From an uncultured Lachnobacterium sp. (lineage in GTDB: Bacteria > Bacillota > Clostridia > Lachnospirales > Lachnospiraceae), in assembly GCA_900552085.1 (NCBI GenBank), contig URYB01000025.1, forward strand, positions 1-15,074: DNA of 15,074 nucleotides, given 5' to 3'. Under the pieces are notes generated by a model. The model searched no databases, was not told the origin of the DNA, and worked only from the letters and a program-made list of their open reading frames with translations. How positions within the stretch are numbered: the stretch's first letter is position 1; the number at the start of each line of letters is the position of its first letter. The position numbers and the translations under genes were made by a program. This document shows, piece after piece, positions 7,434 to 13,418 of the stretch.

Positions 7434-8536
7434 TGCTCCTTTATTTTCTGCAATAGTGTATCCTTTTCTTTTTCGTCCATCGGAAGAATACATACCGCCA
7501 CTTCTGCTGCAATGCGGCTGATCCCATATTTCTTAATAAATGCAGCATCTTCTTCGCTTTCCTGCCCCAGACGGCAACGTCCAACGATTTGATTCAGGCC
7601 GGAAAATTCTTTGATCAGCACCGGCAGGCTGCATACTCTTTCCAAAAAGGAGTGCCCTGTCAGCTGCAATTCCTGATCCGCTGTTCCAATGATCTGCATG
7701 CAAAGGCGCAGCTCCCCGGTAATATCCGAAGCTTCCATCAAAACATCCGGGCGCTTTCTCAGGCAATCCATAAAATATTTTTTTGCTCCCGCAACATCTC
7801 TTTTTTCCAGATATACGGCTATCTGCTCTTTCAACTCGCGCGTCTCTGCTTTTTCCCCGATCATTCCCACTTTGCATTCAAATACGCGAAGCTGATTGAC
7901 CGTTGCCCACACCAGAAGAAGAAATTCCGAAATGAATCCAAATACTCTTCTGTGATATTCATCCGCGTCCGTCTCAAGGTCGATCCGTTTCTGTACCTCA
8001 AAAAAGATACCAAACAGCCAGCTGCAATAATCATCAAAATGTTTCTTTGATGTAACAAACATATTGCCAAAGTACGTTTCCGGTCCATTTACCAGACGCA
8101 CAAACGTATCATAGTACGCTGGATATTTTTCTTTTATCACCTCACCTGTGACATCAAGCGCATGAATATTGTGATTTGCAGAAAATCCATAGTGATAGGA
8201 ATTATTCAGAAGTACACGTCTTGTCGTTATCAGATCATATGACTGCAGTTTCTCTTCCAGTTCTCTTTTTGTAAAAATCTTTTCCTGTTCATTCAAAAGG
8301 TATCTCCGGTAATGACAGGTTCCCACATATTCTGCCTCGTGATCGTTCTTCCAGATCCAGTACAGGCCTGTCAATTCACTGTAATAACAATTCAAACCGG
8401 AAATATTCTCCCCGGTATTATCACAAAGATACCCCAGATCCTCTTTTCCTTCACGCCCTACCTGTAATGGAACATACAGCGGATCCGGCGGAACCTCAAA
8501 TTTTTTGTGTGTTAATGTGTATATTTTGATGTCCAT
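7421..8536 (-). CDS. DUF4422 glycosyltransferase-like protein
   Basis: 371 residues. The N-terminal 240 or so match DUF4422, a family often found in capsule and exopolysaccharide clusters and thought to be glycosyltransferase-like. Markers are MDIKIYTLTHK at the start, LTGLYWIWKN (55-64), CHYRRYL (74-80) and a GNMFV stretch near 157. The C-terminal 120 residues are helical and unassigned. No transmembrane segment is seen. The ATG at 8536 directly follows the TAA of the kinase remnant and has GGGGGAG six bases upstream, so it was translationally coupled to a two-component system. It converges with, and overlaps by 13 bases, the AraC remnant. It is the only intact-looking gene between 5197 and 9990. 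The acceptor sugar and pathway cannot be inferred here. Confidence 0.85.
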   Translation of the reverse strand: MDIKIYTLTHKKFEVPPDPLYVPLQVGREGKEDLGYLCDNTGENISGLNCYYSELTGLYWIWKNDHEAEYVGTCHYRRYLLNEQEKIFTKRELEEKLQSYDLITTRRVLLNNSYHYGFSANHNIHALDVTGEVIKEKYPAYYDTFVRLVNGPETYFGNMFVTSKKHFDDYCSWLFGIFFEVQKRIDLETDADEYHRRVFGFISEFLLLVWATVNQLRVFECKVGMIGEKAETRELKEQIAVYLEKRDVAGAKKYFMDCLRKRPDVLMEASDITGELRLCMQIIGTADQELQLTGHSFLERVCSLPVLIKEFSGLNQIVGRCRLGQESEEDAAFIKKYGISRIAAEVAVCILPMDEKEKDTLLQKIKEHYFA

Positions 8537-9456
8537 TTACTTCTCCCCCTTAAAAGGCAAAACCACCTGCATCAGCAGCCAGTTCTGTCCTTCTTTTTCG
8601 ATATTCTGTGCAATAATTCTTCCCACGGATTTTTCTACCATTTTCTGAAGTTTTGCAAGTCCAATCCCACGGTCTTTTCCCTTGGAACTGCTGCCACGCT
8701 GGAAAAAGCCTGCAACCTGCTCGCTCGGAATAAAAGGACTGATGTTTTCAACGGACAATTTCAATTTCTCTTCTTCCTGCTCCAGTACCACTCCAATATG
8801 CTTTGTCTCAAGTGACTCAACCGCTTCCACTTCGCCATCGCAATCAGAAACAGAGCCGCAAAGCTGATGAACAAAAGGGATTCCGCATCCGTTAATACAT
8901 CACGCATATGGAAAATACAGTTTCCAAGAATGCACAGACTTCCCGCAACAATTACAACATACCCGAGCATGCGATTCTTTTCAAACACATAGCACAGCAT
9001 CCGAAATGCCTTATTTTGTTTGTAAATCAGCCAGCAGATAAAAAAGGTACCTATACTTCCGATTGCCACCATATATTGCGGAATCAGGTTATTGGCACCA
9101 ATACCGCATTTTGCGATCAGGGATAATATTGCCATCAGCATGAGTTCTATGGTAAAGGCACCAAAATACATTGCCATAACCACATAGATTGCAGTCTTAA
9201 ATTTTTTGGCATAATAATAGGTGTAAAAATAATACATAAGATACAGCAACAGATAATTCCACAGATAAAAAAGAATCTCCATATGTTCAAAATTACTTAT
9301 GATGTACATACCGGTTGCAAATACAAGTAAACATCCTGTCGCTTTATCCAGACGGAATTTTTTCTGTACTCCTGTGGAGATCAGAAGTAAAAGCCCTATG
9401 GTTTCCGGAATATATACCAGAGAACAATACCATATGATTTTAAGCAGCGTACTCAT
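8537..9456 (-). pseudogene. AgrC/GHKL-type sensor kinase, internal out-of-frame deletion
   Basis: Two pieces of one gene in different frames. The first (9456 to 8761, 231 codons) is a multi-span membrane sensor of roughly six helices, ending in frame-shifted residues after FAALFLIAMAKW. The second (about 8830 to 8537, 97 codons) is the end of a GHKL ATPase: VEAVES after the lost N-box, ENISPFIP, and the glycine box DRGIGLAKLQKM. The linker, phospho-acceptor His region and N-box are missing, and the join near 8828-8850 is out of frame. Intact relatives are around 430 residues, so roughly 100-150 codons have gone. The start overlaps the regulator's stop by four bases (ATGA), the usual layout of agr-like pairs. 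Signalling activity should be lost; the membrane half might still be made. Confidence 0.8.
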
Positions 9457-9939
9457 TTAAAAATCTCCTTCATAAACTCTTTTTTCATGATCGTTCCAAT
9501 CTCCAGAGTTCCATATCCATCCTTCAGCGTAATATAACGATTCGTGCTATCTACAGACGCAATAAACGATTTGTTCACGACAACTGCACGATTGCACTTA
9601 ATAAAATTTTCTGAATCGAGTTCACGAAGTACCTGACTATTGGATTTGTAACTGATTTCCAGCGAATCCCTGACCGTTTTAACCAGCATTTTTCCTGCAC
9701 TGCTTTTTATGTATACAATATCCTGCATCTTCTTTGCGAAGAAAATGACGTCCTTTTTAAAATAAATATTTTTGTTATCTTCTCTGTGCTGTTCAAACTG
9801 TAAAGCCTCTTCCAGCAGACTTATCATCTTTTCTTTTTCATATGGTTTTGTGAAATATCCACATTCTTTTCCATTGCAATCTGGTACGCCTGTGCTGCCT
9901 GTGTGGTCGCATAGATTTTAAAATCAATACTTTTTTCAT
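9453..9939 (-). pseudogene. LytTR response regulator with degraded receiver domain
   Basis: The C-terminal part (9827 to 9453, 124 codons from MISLLEEAL) is a full LytTR DNA-binding domain, with YFKKDVIFFAKKMQDIVYIK and NFIKCNRAVVVNKSFI. Upstream, three frames carry receiver pieces in order: MKKVLI from an ATG at 9939 with GGAGGG in front; DFKIYATTQAAQAYQIAMEK and NVDI in a second frame; then GYFTKPYEKEK, containing the terminal Lys-Pro of receivers, in the LytTR frame. The segment with the phospho-acceptor Asp is absent. The second join falls on GGATATTT, which fits both sides and suggests deletion at a short repeat. A LytTR-only protein from the ATG at 9827 could still bind DNA, but no good ribosome site precedes it. 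Confidence 0.78.
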
Positions 9940-9968
9940 GTTGTAAAACACCCTCCGAATATGCAAAA

Positions 9969-9988
9969 GGACTCTGCTGACAGAGTCC
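9969..9988 (-). terminator. Hairpin with short T-run in leader of the regulator gene
   Basis: GGACTCTG and CAGAGTCC pair perfectly around a four-base loop. On the minus strand TTTTGC follows. It lies between the promoter at 10016-10044 and the regulator ATG at 9939, directly after an 18-codon frame, so it could be an attenuator or the terminator of that frame. The T-run is short, so termination would be partial. Confidence 0.5.
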
Positions 9989-9991
9989 GAA

Positions 9992-10048
9992 TTATTGCAA
10001 AACTTCTCTATTTCTTTTATACCATCTCAAGCATTTTAATGCAACCAT
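9992..10048 (-). CDS. 18-codon leader-like ORF upstream of regulator
   Basis: An ATG at 10048 with AGGAG four bases upstream opens an 18-codon frame, MVALKCLRWYKRNREVLQ, whose TAA lies four bases from the hairpin at 9969-9988. The peptide is basic and is not an AgrD-type autoinducer precursor: no thiolactone core and no acidic tail. It may be a leader peptide or the end of a lost gene, since the frame stays open another 16 codons upstream. Weak evidence. Confidence 0.25.
   Translation of the reverse strand: MVALKCLRWYKRNREVLQ
10016..10044 (-). promoter_or_regulatory. Possible promoter of the two-component operon
   Basis: Minus strand TTGCAT (10039-10044), a 17-base spacer, then TATAAA (10016-10021). 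Transcription would run through the hairpin at 9969-9988 before the regulator start. The -35 matches only at TTG. Confidence 0.4.
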
Positions 10049-10100
10049 CCGCTCTCCTGTTTCACAGAAAAAGGGGGTTGTTAAAAAACTTTTCTAATAG

Positions 10101-10131
10101 AAAAATTGCCCAGACCATGAGGTCAATGGCA
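10101..10131 (-). terminator. Terminator hairpin after the KilA-N fragment
   Basis: On the minus strand TGCC and GACC pair with GGTC and GGCA around loop TCAT, followed by ATTTTTCT. It starts six bases after the TAA of the KilA-N-like frame. It is closely similar in sequence to the hairpin at 11022-11051. Confidence 0.6.
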
Positions 10132-10136
10132 TTAAG

Positions 10137-10270
10137 TTAAAGGAAATAAAATAGCATTTGTGTGTTTAATCCTGCCTCACTTCTAACCGCCTCGAATTGC
10201 ACACGGTTAAAATCCGTATTATGAAGTTTTTCCCAAACAGCCAAAAACTCAACTGTATTTCTGTCAAAAC
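10137..10270 (-). pseudogene. KilA-N domain fragment
   Basis: The minus frame encodes RNTVEFLAVWEKLHNTDFNR, then VQFEAVRSEAGLN, before a short unrelated tail and TAA. The pattern (R)NTVEFL-W-LHNPDFN-FE-EAGLN is typical of the start of KilA-N DNA-binding proteins of phages and integrative elements. The preceding codons of the same frame are antisense to the plus-strand scrap at 10266-10427, so the fragment begins near 10265 with no start. The remaining KilA-N core (the usual SWI-type wing) is gone. Identification rests on remembered family consensus. Confidence 0.55.
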
Positions 10271-10427
10271 TGAAACCGGAAAGTCTGCCAAGCAGAGTGT
10301 TGTGAAATTGAAACACCGTATCAAAGACCTTGCAAAAATCATCAAATATGCGGAGCAATACAAATCGAGCCTCTCCTATCATATCGCATTAAGGATTTTG
10401 AAAAAGAAGGATACTCCCCATCTGTAA
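10266..10427 (+). pseudogene. Possible relaxase C-terminal scrap
   Basis: The plus frame reads KSAKQSVVKLKHRIKDLA, then KIIKYAEQYK and SSLSYHIALR, ending at the TAA at 10425-10427. The helical, basic LKHRIKDLA-IIKYAEQYK-YHI run resembles the C-terminal region of relaxases encoded by Firmicute integrative elements. No start, no HUH motif and no upstream continuation exist; to the left it abuts the antisense KilA-N fragment. It may simply be unrelated open frame. Confidence 0.3.
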
Positions 10428-10445
10428 AATGTGCAAAAAAATGGA

Positions 10446-10460
10446 GGTGCACAAGGCACC
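10446..10460. repeat. Short inverted repeat GGTGC/GCACC
   Basis: Perfect five-base arms around ACAAG. No T-run follows on either strand. It precedes the plus-strand promoter at 10476-10504. No role is assigned. Confidence 0.3.
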
Positions 10461-10475
10461 CCCTACTCAAACCTC

Positions 10476-10504
10476 TTGCAAAATCTGCAAGGCTGGTTTA
10501 TAAT
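10476..10504 (+). promoter_or_regulatory. Promoter for putative antitoxin RNA
   Basis: TTGCAA (10476-10481), a 17-base spacer and a perfect TATAAT (10499-10504) on the plus strand. AATCTG/CAGATT arms (10482-10487 and 10505-10510) flank the spacer and -10. No protein gene lies downstream on this strand, but the path converges on the 3' end of the toxin gene. Confidence 0.5.
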
Positions 10505-10510
10505 CAGATT

Positions 10511-10635
10511 AGAAAACCGAAGGATATTGGAGTGTCCAACGGTTGCACAATCGGAAACTTATAAAGCGTTAAGTTTATTAACGGATTACAGGCTATCCCC
10601 TATTGGCGTAGAGGATAGCCTTTCCGTTTATTTGC
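10511..10635 (+). ncRNA. Putative antisense antitoxin RNA
   Basis: Predicted from the plus-strand promoter at 10476-10504 to the hairpin at 10590-10621, which is followed by TTCCGTTT on this strand. It would be complementary to the 3' hairpin and last codons of the toxin mRNA, the convergent arrangement of Fst/RNAII and TxpA/RatA type I systems. A CGTTAA/TTAACG stem (10567-10583) lies within it. Both ends are inferred. Confidence 0.4.
10580..10628. terminator. Long two-part hairpin shared by toxin and antitoxin RNAs
   Basis: Inner arms AGGCTATCC (10590-10598) and GGATAGCCT (10613-10621) are perfect. Outer arms AACGGA (10580-10585) and TCCGTT (10623-10628) extend the stem. It begins right at the toxin stop codon and would end transcripts from both directions; the T-runs are imperfect. 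Confidence 0.6.
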
Positions 10636-10711
10636 GGTTATGTTTATTGTCTATGTATGTCAAGGCTGCAAATACAACCAGTAAAATTGGAAGCACTTCT
10701 AAAGTATCCAT
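10628..10711 (-). CDS. Small hydrophobic type I toxin (TxpA / holin-like toxin type)
   Basis: 27 codons: MDTLEVLPILLVVFAALTYI, then DNKHNRK. A single membrane-spanning helix (residues about 4-20) with a basic tail is the form of the TxpA/Fst/'putative holin-like toxin' peptides, which depolarise the membrane when made without their antitoxin. The ATG at 10711 has a perfect AAAGGAGG (10717-10724) five bases upstream. Five of those eight bases are held in the hairpin at 10720-10739. The mRNA would run about 200 nt from the promoter at 10784 to the hairpin at 10580. The segment TTGCGGTT in the leader (10742-10749) is perfectly complementary to AACCGCAA in the last codons (10632-10639), a 5'/3' fold-back typical of such mRNAs. 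The structure argues for type I; the family name is inferred from form, not from a match. Confidence 0.7.
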   Translation of the reverse strand: MDTLEVLPILLVVFAALTYIDNKHNRK

Positions 10712-10719
10712 ACCGACCT

Positions 10720-10739
10720 CCTTTCTGTTTCCAGAAAGG
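10720..10739 (-). promoter_or_regulatory. Shine-Dalgarno-sequestering hairpin of toxin mRNA
   Basis: CCTTTCTG and CAGAAAGG form a perfect eight-pair stem capped by GAAA, a stable GNRA tetraloop. The 3' arm contains the first half of the toxin's Shine-Dalgarno, so translation should be damped until the stem opens. Confidence 0.6.
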
Positions 10740-10783
10740 ACAACCGCAAGACTATCCCTACTGCTCTAATCTGACTGAAAAAT

Positions 10784-10792
10784 ATTATATCA
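10784..10792 (-). promoter_or_regulatory. Extended -10 promoter of toxin gene
   Basis: Minus strand TGATATAAT: a perfect -10 box (10784-10789) with the extended TG. The best -35 candidate (TGGCAA, 18 bases further) is poor. The start point would be near 10777, giving a leader of about 65 nt. Confidence 0.5.
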
Positions 10793-10825
10793 TGTAGTGT
10801 CGAATTTTGCCAGTACCGATCACTC

Positions 10826-10927
10826 TCATTCTGCCACTTCGTCAGCATAAGTAAACGCCACTTGTGCTGGTGTAAGTTTGGGTGGAATTAGGTTTTCTTT
10901 AATTGTCCTTCCCATTTTACTCCTCAT
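10826..10927 (-). pseudogene. KilA-N protein C-terminal fragment with a start codon
   Basis: 33 codons from an ATG at 10927 (GGAGG six bases upstream) to TGA: MRSKMGRTIKENLIPPKLTP, then AQVAFTYADEVAE. The segment IKENLIPPxLTPxQ-FxYADEADLLN is a recognisable stretch of the C-terminal half of element-borne KilA-N proteins, normally followed by NVALFG and about 60 more residues. Here it breaks after YADE. Relative to the fragment at 10137-10270 the order is reversed on the minus strand, so the two are not simply halves of one gene in place. Translation as a micro-protein is possible given the ribosome site, but a remnant is likelier. Confidence 0.5.
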
Positions 10928-10953
10928 AAATATCCTCCATCCATTTTGTGGTC

Positions 10954-10986
10954 AAAAAATAGTCCGCAATTCTCATAGGACTTTTT
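10954..10986. terminator. Bidirectional terminator-like hairpin
   Basis: AGTCC (10961-10965) and GGACT (10978-10982) with a 12-base loop, with an A/T run on each side giving a T-run in both directions. It separates the TfoX operon side from the KilA-N fragment. Confidence 0.45.
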
Positions 10987-11021
10987 GAAAATTATTGTTC
11001 TCAAGTTTCTATCAAAATTAG

Positions 11022-11051
11022 AAAAAGCCCAAACCACGAGGGATTGAGCTT
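11022..11051 (-). terminator. Terminator of the RhuM-GyrI-TfoX operon
   Basis: On the minus strand AAGCTCAATCC pairs with GGTTTGGGCTT (one mismatch, one G-T) and is followed by TTTTTC. It lies about 90 bases after the TfoX stop. Its loop and arms resemble the hairpin at 10101-10131. Confidence 0.7.
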
Positions 11052-11140
11052 CATTTGTGCATTCACATTTTCTGTTTCTGGGTATAGAATCTCTGCTGTC
11101 AAATACAGAATATTTGTTCTATTTTGTCAAGTCTTAGTTC

Positions 11141-11461
11141 TTACTGTATATTCTTCTTTTTCTTTTCCGGCAATTCTTCCCACATACTCTCAACCAGTTC
11201 ACACAAAAACTGCCGATCATCTACATTATCAACCAAAATCATTTCTTTAGCACCATCATACGGCAGTTCCATCTCAGCATCCGGTATTAGCCTCAATGCC
11301 ATCGTGACCGGCTTCACCAAAAGTCTGTCATCATATATTCCACCAAAAATCCTTCCACGGTAATAAAGGATGTATTCGCCCATCATTGCCCTGCTACTGA
11401 GTTCATCCAGTCCTGATAATTGTTCCATAACAAAATCCAAATACTCTTTTGTTGATGCCAT
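11141..11461 (-). CDS. TfoX N-terminal domain protein
   Basis: 106 residues from the ATG at 11461 (MASTKEYLDFV). GGAGG lies eight bases upstream; a possible GTG at 11476 would fall on that ribosome site and is rejected. The sequence shows the TfoX_N pattern: SSRAMMGEYILYYRGRIFGG followed by DDRLLVKP and a helical end. TfoX/Sxy proteins regulate competence in Gammaproteobacteria, but these stand-alone N-domains in Firmicutes have no proven role. It follows the GyrI-like gene by 19 bases, so they are co-transcribed, ending at the terminator at 11022-11051. The lysine-rich end (EKKKKNIQ) is encoded by an A-rich tract. Complete for a single-domain member. Confidence 0.88.
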   Translation of the reverse strand: MASTKEYLDFVMEQLSGLDELSSRAMMGEYILYYRGRIFGGIYDDRLLVKPVTMALRLIPDAEMELPYDGAKEMILVDNVDDRQFLCELVESMWEELPEKKKKNIQ

Positions 11462-11480
11462 ATTATTTTCCTCCACACCC

Positions 11481-12113
11481 TTAGGCTCTCTTTATCGGAT
11501 GCCTGATTACAGTATTCAACTTCTCCGGCGCTACCCTCCTCGCATCGCTCAGATAAATCTCGTGGTGCATTCTCCGATCCGTTATATCCAATGTGTATCC
11601 CTGTTCTTCCATAAACCTGTGCATTGCATCTACCGTAACAGGCTCATCGTCATACGCTCCGATATGCATACACTGTACACATAAGCCTTCCTCATAGGAA
11701 AAAAACTCAGCCTTAGAAAAATCCTGCTTTTTCTTTGCCGTAGCTTTCCTGACAGCCCAGTCGAAATCTTCCCTGGTAACAAAATCCGGCAAGCGAATAA
11801 CAGAGATCCACTTAAAATCTTCCTTACAAGCATAATCAATTCCGGATACTCCATCCTGCCACCAGAATCCCTCTAATGGTGGCACGACATAATCGAAATA
11901 TCCATCCATCTGATGATCTTCCTTTTTGCTCATTTTAATCGTAAATGCAATTCCATACAGAAGTCCGATAGCCTGCTTGTATTCTCCGTCTGCATCATTT
12001 GGATTGCCGCTTCCCCTTACCGCTATATAGTTCATTTTCGGAACAGTTACGATAGACGGTGTGCCTTTCGGCATATAAAATTCTTTATATTCCTTCTTGT
12101 AGTCAAAAGCCAT
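11481..12113 (-). CDS. GyrI-like small-molecule-binding protein
   Basis: 210 residues, cytoplasmic. The whole length matches the GyrI-like / effector-binding fold found alone or attached to AraC and MerR regulators: TVPKMNYIAVRGSGNPND (23-40), YVVPPLEGFWWQ, then a second half with CMHIGAYDDEPVTVDAMHRF and a C-terminal HHEIYLSD. Members bind or hydrolyse small hydrophobic compounds or modulate DNA gyrase; the ligand here is unknown. The ATG at 12113 lies five bases past the RhuM fragment's stop. Two purine-rich stretches (AGGGGG and AAAGGA) could serve as ribosome site. Tight spacing places it in one operon with RhuM and TfoX. Confidence 0.88.
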   Translation of the reverse strand: MAFDYKKEYKEFYMPKGTPSIVTVPKMNYIAVRGSGNPNDADGEYKQAIGLLYGIAFTIKMSKKEDHQMDGYFDYVVPPLEGFWWQDGVSGIDYACKEDFKWISVIRLPDFVTREDFDWAVRKATAKKKQDFSKAEFFSYEEGLCVQCMHIGAYDDEPVTVDAMHRFMEEQGYTLDITDRRMHHEIYLSDARRVAPEKLNTVIRHPIKRA

Positions 12114-12118
12114 ATCCT

Positions 12119-12703
12119 TTACACCCCCTCTAAGTCCTTCTCTCCATAGATTTTTAATATTTCCTCTGCATAGATGTCCGTTATCTTCTGATAAAATCTA
12201 CGCTCAGAGAGACGAATTTCACGAATCTGCTCAAGCAAACGGTCGAAGTATTCTACTGTAAGCACAGATCCACCATTTTTCAGACGTTCGTCATCCATGA
12301 CCCATCCTTTGATGGTGTAGTCTTTCACGATACCATTGGCCCACTTGCGGAACTGCACCGCTCGCTCATTATTAACCTTGAATCCGACCGCAATAATCAT
12401 TTGAAGATTATAATGCTTTGTATCACGAGTTACCTGACGGGAACCTTCGGTTTGAACTATTCGGAAATTCCGAATAGTTGCAGACTCTTCTAATTCACTA
12501 TCTGCATAAATCTTTTTAATATGTTCATTTATCGTTGGCAAACCAACGTCATACAATGTGGCCATCATCTTCTGTGTCAGCCATATATTCTCATCCTCAT
12601 AGCGCATCTCAATGCTGTCCTGCTGATCACCAATAGAGGCAATATAGGTTAAGTATTCTGCTGCGCTAGAACGGATGGTTATTTCATCTTTTTTCTTTTT
12701 CAA
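12119..12703 (-). CDS. RhuM-family protein, C-terminally shortened
   Basis: 194 residues from a TTG at 12703, eight bases after GAAGGAGG; a TTG at 12727 would lie before that site. The N-terminal half is classical RhuM ('virulence RhuM', related to phage Bro/KilA-type DNA-binding proteins): NIWLTQKMMATLYDV, TINEHIKKIYADSELEE, VGFKVNNERAVQFRKWANG, and then ERRFYQKITDIYAEE. Full members run to about 330 residues with a further helical domain; here the gene stops at EKDLEGV. Loss of the distal 130 or so residues and fusion next to the GyrI start suggest a rearrangement, though a natural short form cannot be excluded. The SD lies in the palindrome AGGAGGCCTCCT, which could fold into a hairpin. 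Confidence 0.8.
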   Translation of the reverse strand: MKKKKDEITIRSSAAEYLTYIASIGDQQDSIEMRYEDENIWLTQKMMATLYDVGLPTINEHIKKIYADSELEESATIRNFRIVQTEGSRQVTRDTKHYNLQMIIAVGFKVNNERAVQFRKWANGIVKDYTIKGWVMDDERLKNGGSVLTVEYFDRLLEQIREIRLSERRFYQKITDIYAEEILKIYGEKDLEGV

Positions 12704-12760
12704 ATAGGAGGCCTCCTTCCCCAACAAATTACTCTATAATAAACTAATTTCTACATACTC

Positions 12761-13057
12761 TCATCGTCCGTGACAACGCTTATACTTCTTTCCGCTTCCG
12801 CACGGACACAATTCATTGCGGCCTATCTTCTTCGGCCATTTTACTCTTTCCTGAACCATAATAGAAATTTTTCCATCATACATAAGTTCAAGTTTCCTCA
12901 GACGATACAAATATTCAGAGATCTCTACCGCTCCTTCTATAACATCTATTTCACTGCCAAGTCTGCCTCTTAATATCGAGTGGCTTAAACTGCGGTCGGT
13001 TCTGACAACAATCCCAGTGCCACAACCTATGACATCTAATCCACAGCCTAAACCCTA
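12761..13057 (-). pseudogene. SEC-C motif protein, C-terminal remnant
   Basis: The minus frame ends with GRNELCPCGSGKKYKRCHGR and TGA at 12761-12763, a perfect SEC-C zinc-binding motif (C-P-C...C-H) as at the end of SecA and many unrelated proteins. Upstream the frame is open to about 13057, passing SEIDVIEGAVEISEYLYRLR. It has no ATG, GTG or TTG with a ribosome site before an internal Met, and a TAG closes it. Residues before about 12990 look unlike the rest. The 5' part of the gene has therefore been lost, probably at an element edge. The original function cannot be told, because SEC-C tails occur on many proteins. Confidence 0.65.
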
Positions 13058-13204
13058 CCGCTATTCTCTGGCTACTCAATTTTTCTCCAGTCAGCCCCTA
13101 AAGTAGATATGTTTCCCTACAAGAAAACCGAGCTTTCCGCAAGGCTTCTCTGATGATACTAACCTCGCAAAAAGCCCGGAAATACGCCACTTTTCAGCCT
13201 TTAT
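13058..13204. other. Intergenic stretch with no recognised feature
   Basis: No frame with a start and ribosome site, no strong hairpin with a T-run and no repeat were found on either strand. A long stopless reading on the minus strand (about 38 codons, including REALRKARFS) has no start and is not recognised. Confidence 0.4.
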
Positions 13205-13393
13205 TTATCTTTTCTTGACAGCAAACAGACCGTCTCCACATGTGTCGGGTTCCGAAGAAGAATACAATTCATCAGTAGTGTCTGATGAAGAAGAATACAA
13301 TTTTTCGCCACTCTCCATTCCTACACAATTCTGTCTTTCATCGTCTGATTTCATCTCATCACTAACATTCAATGGTAAAGTCTGATTAGCCAT
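13205..13393 (-). CDS. Small acidic repeat-containing protein, unknown
   Basis: 62 residues from the ATG at 13393, eight bases after a strong AAGGAGG. No family is recognised. It is acidic in the first 50 residues and ends in a basic VKKR. It contains an 11-codon near repeat, LYSSSSDTTDE / LYSSSEPDTCG, built on a 16-base identical DNA repeat at 13254-13269 and 13287-13302. Two cysteines; no signal peptide or membrane helix. It lies downstream of the recombinase under its own extended -10 promoter and structured leader, which argues that it is or was expressed. It could be an accessory protein of the integrative element, or the start of a longer gene truncated at 13205. Confidence 0.6.
   Translation of the reverse strand: MANQTLPLNVSDEMKSDDERQNCVGMESGEKLYSSSSDTTDELYSSSEPDTCGDGLFAVKKR
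13254..13302. repeat. Direct repeat, 16 bases, period 33
   Basis: GAAGAAGAATACAATT occurs at 13254-13269 and again at 13287-13302, exactly 33 bases (11 codons) apart, within the small acidic protein gene. An in-frame tandem duplication. Confidence 0.85.
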
Positions 13394-13418
13394 AATCAAG
13401 CCCTCCTTATGAATGTTT

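Noticed and set aside
9992..10048. AgrD-type autoinducer precursor next to the agr-like pair
   Set aside because: The 18-residue peptide lacks the amphipathic leader, a Cys/Ser core in the right place and the acidic tail, and there is no AgrB gene.
10431..10769. 112-codon open frame on the plus strand
   Set aside because: It runs antisense through the toxin gene and its hairpins, with no recognisable family or composition of a real protein.
12770..12973. 67-codon plus-strand frame
   Set aside because: It is the shadow of the SEC-C remnant, whose minus-strand CPCGSGKKYKRCH motif is unmistakable.
13205..13393. RiPP precursor peptide
   Set aside because: Size and Cys content are compatible, but no modifying enzyme, transporter or protease gene lies nearby and there is no leader-type motif.
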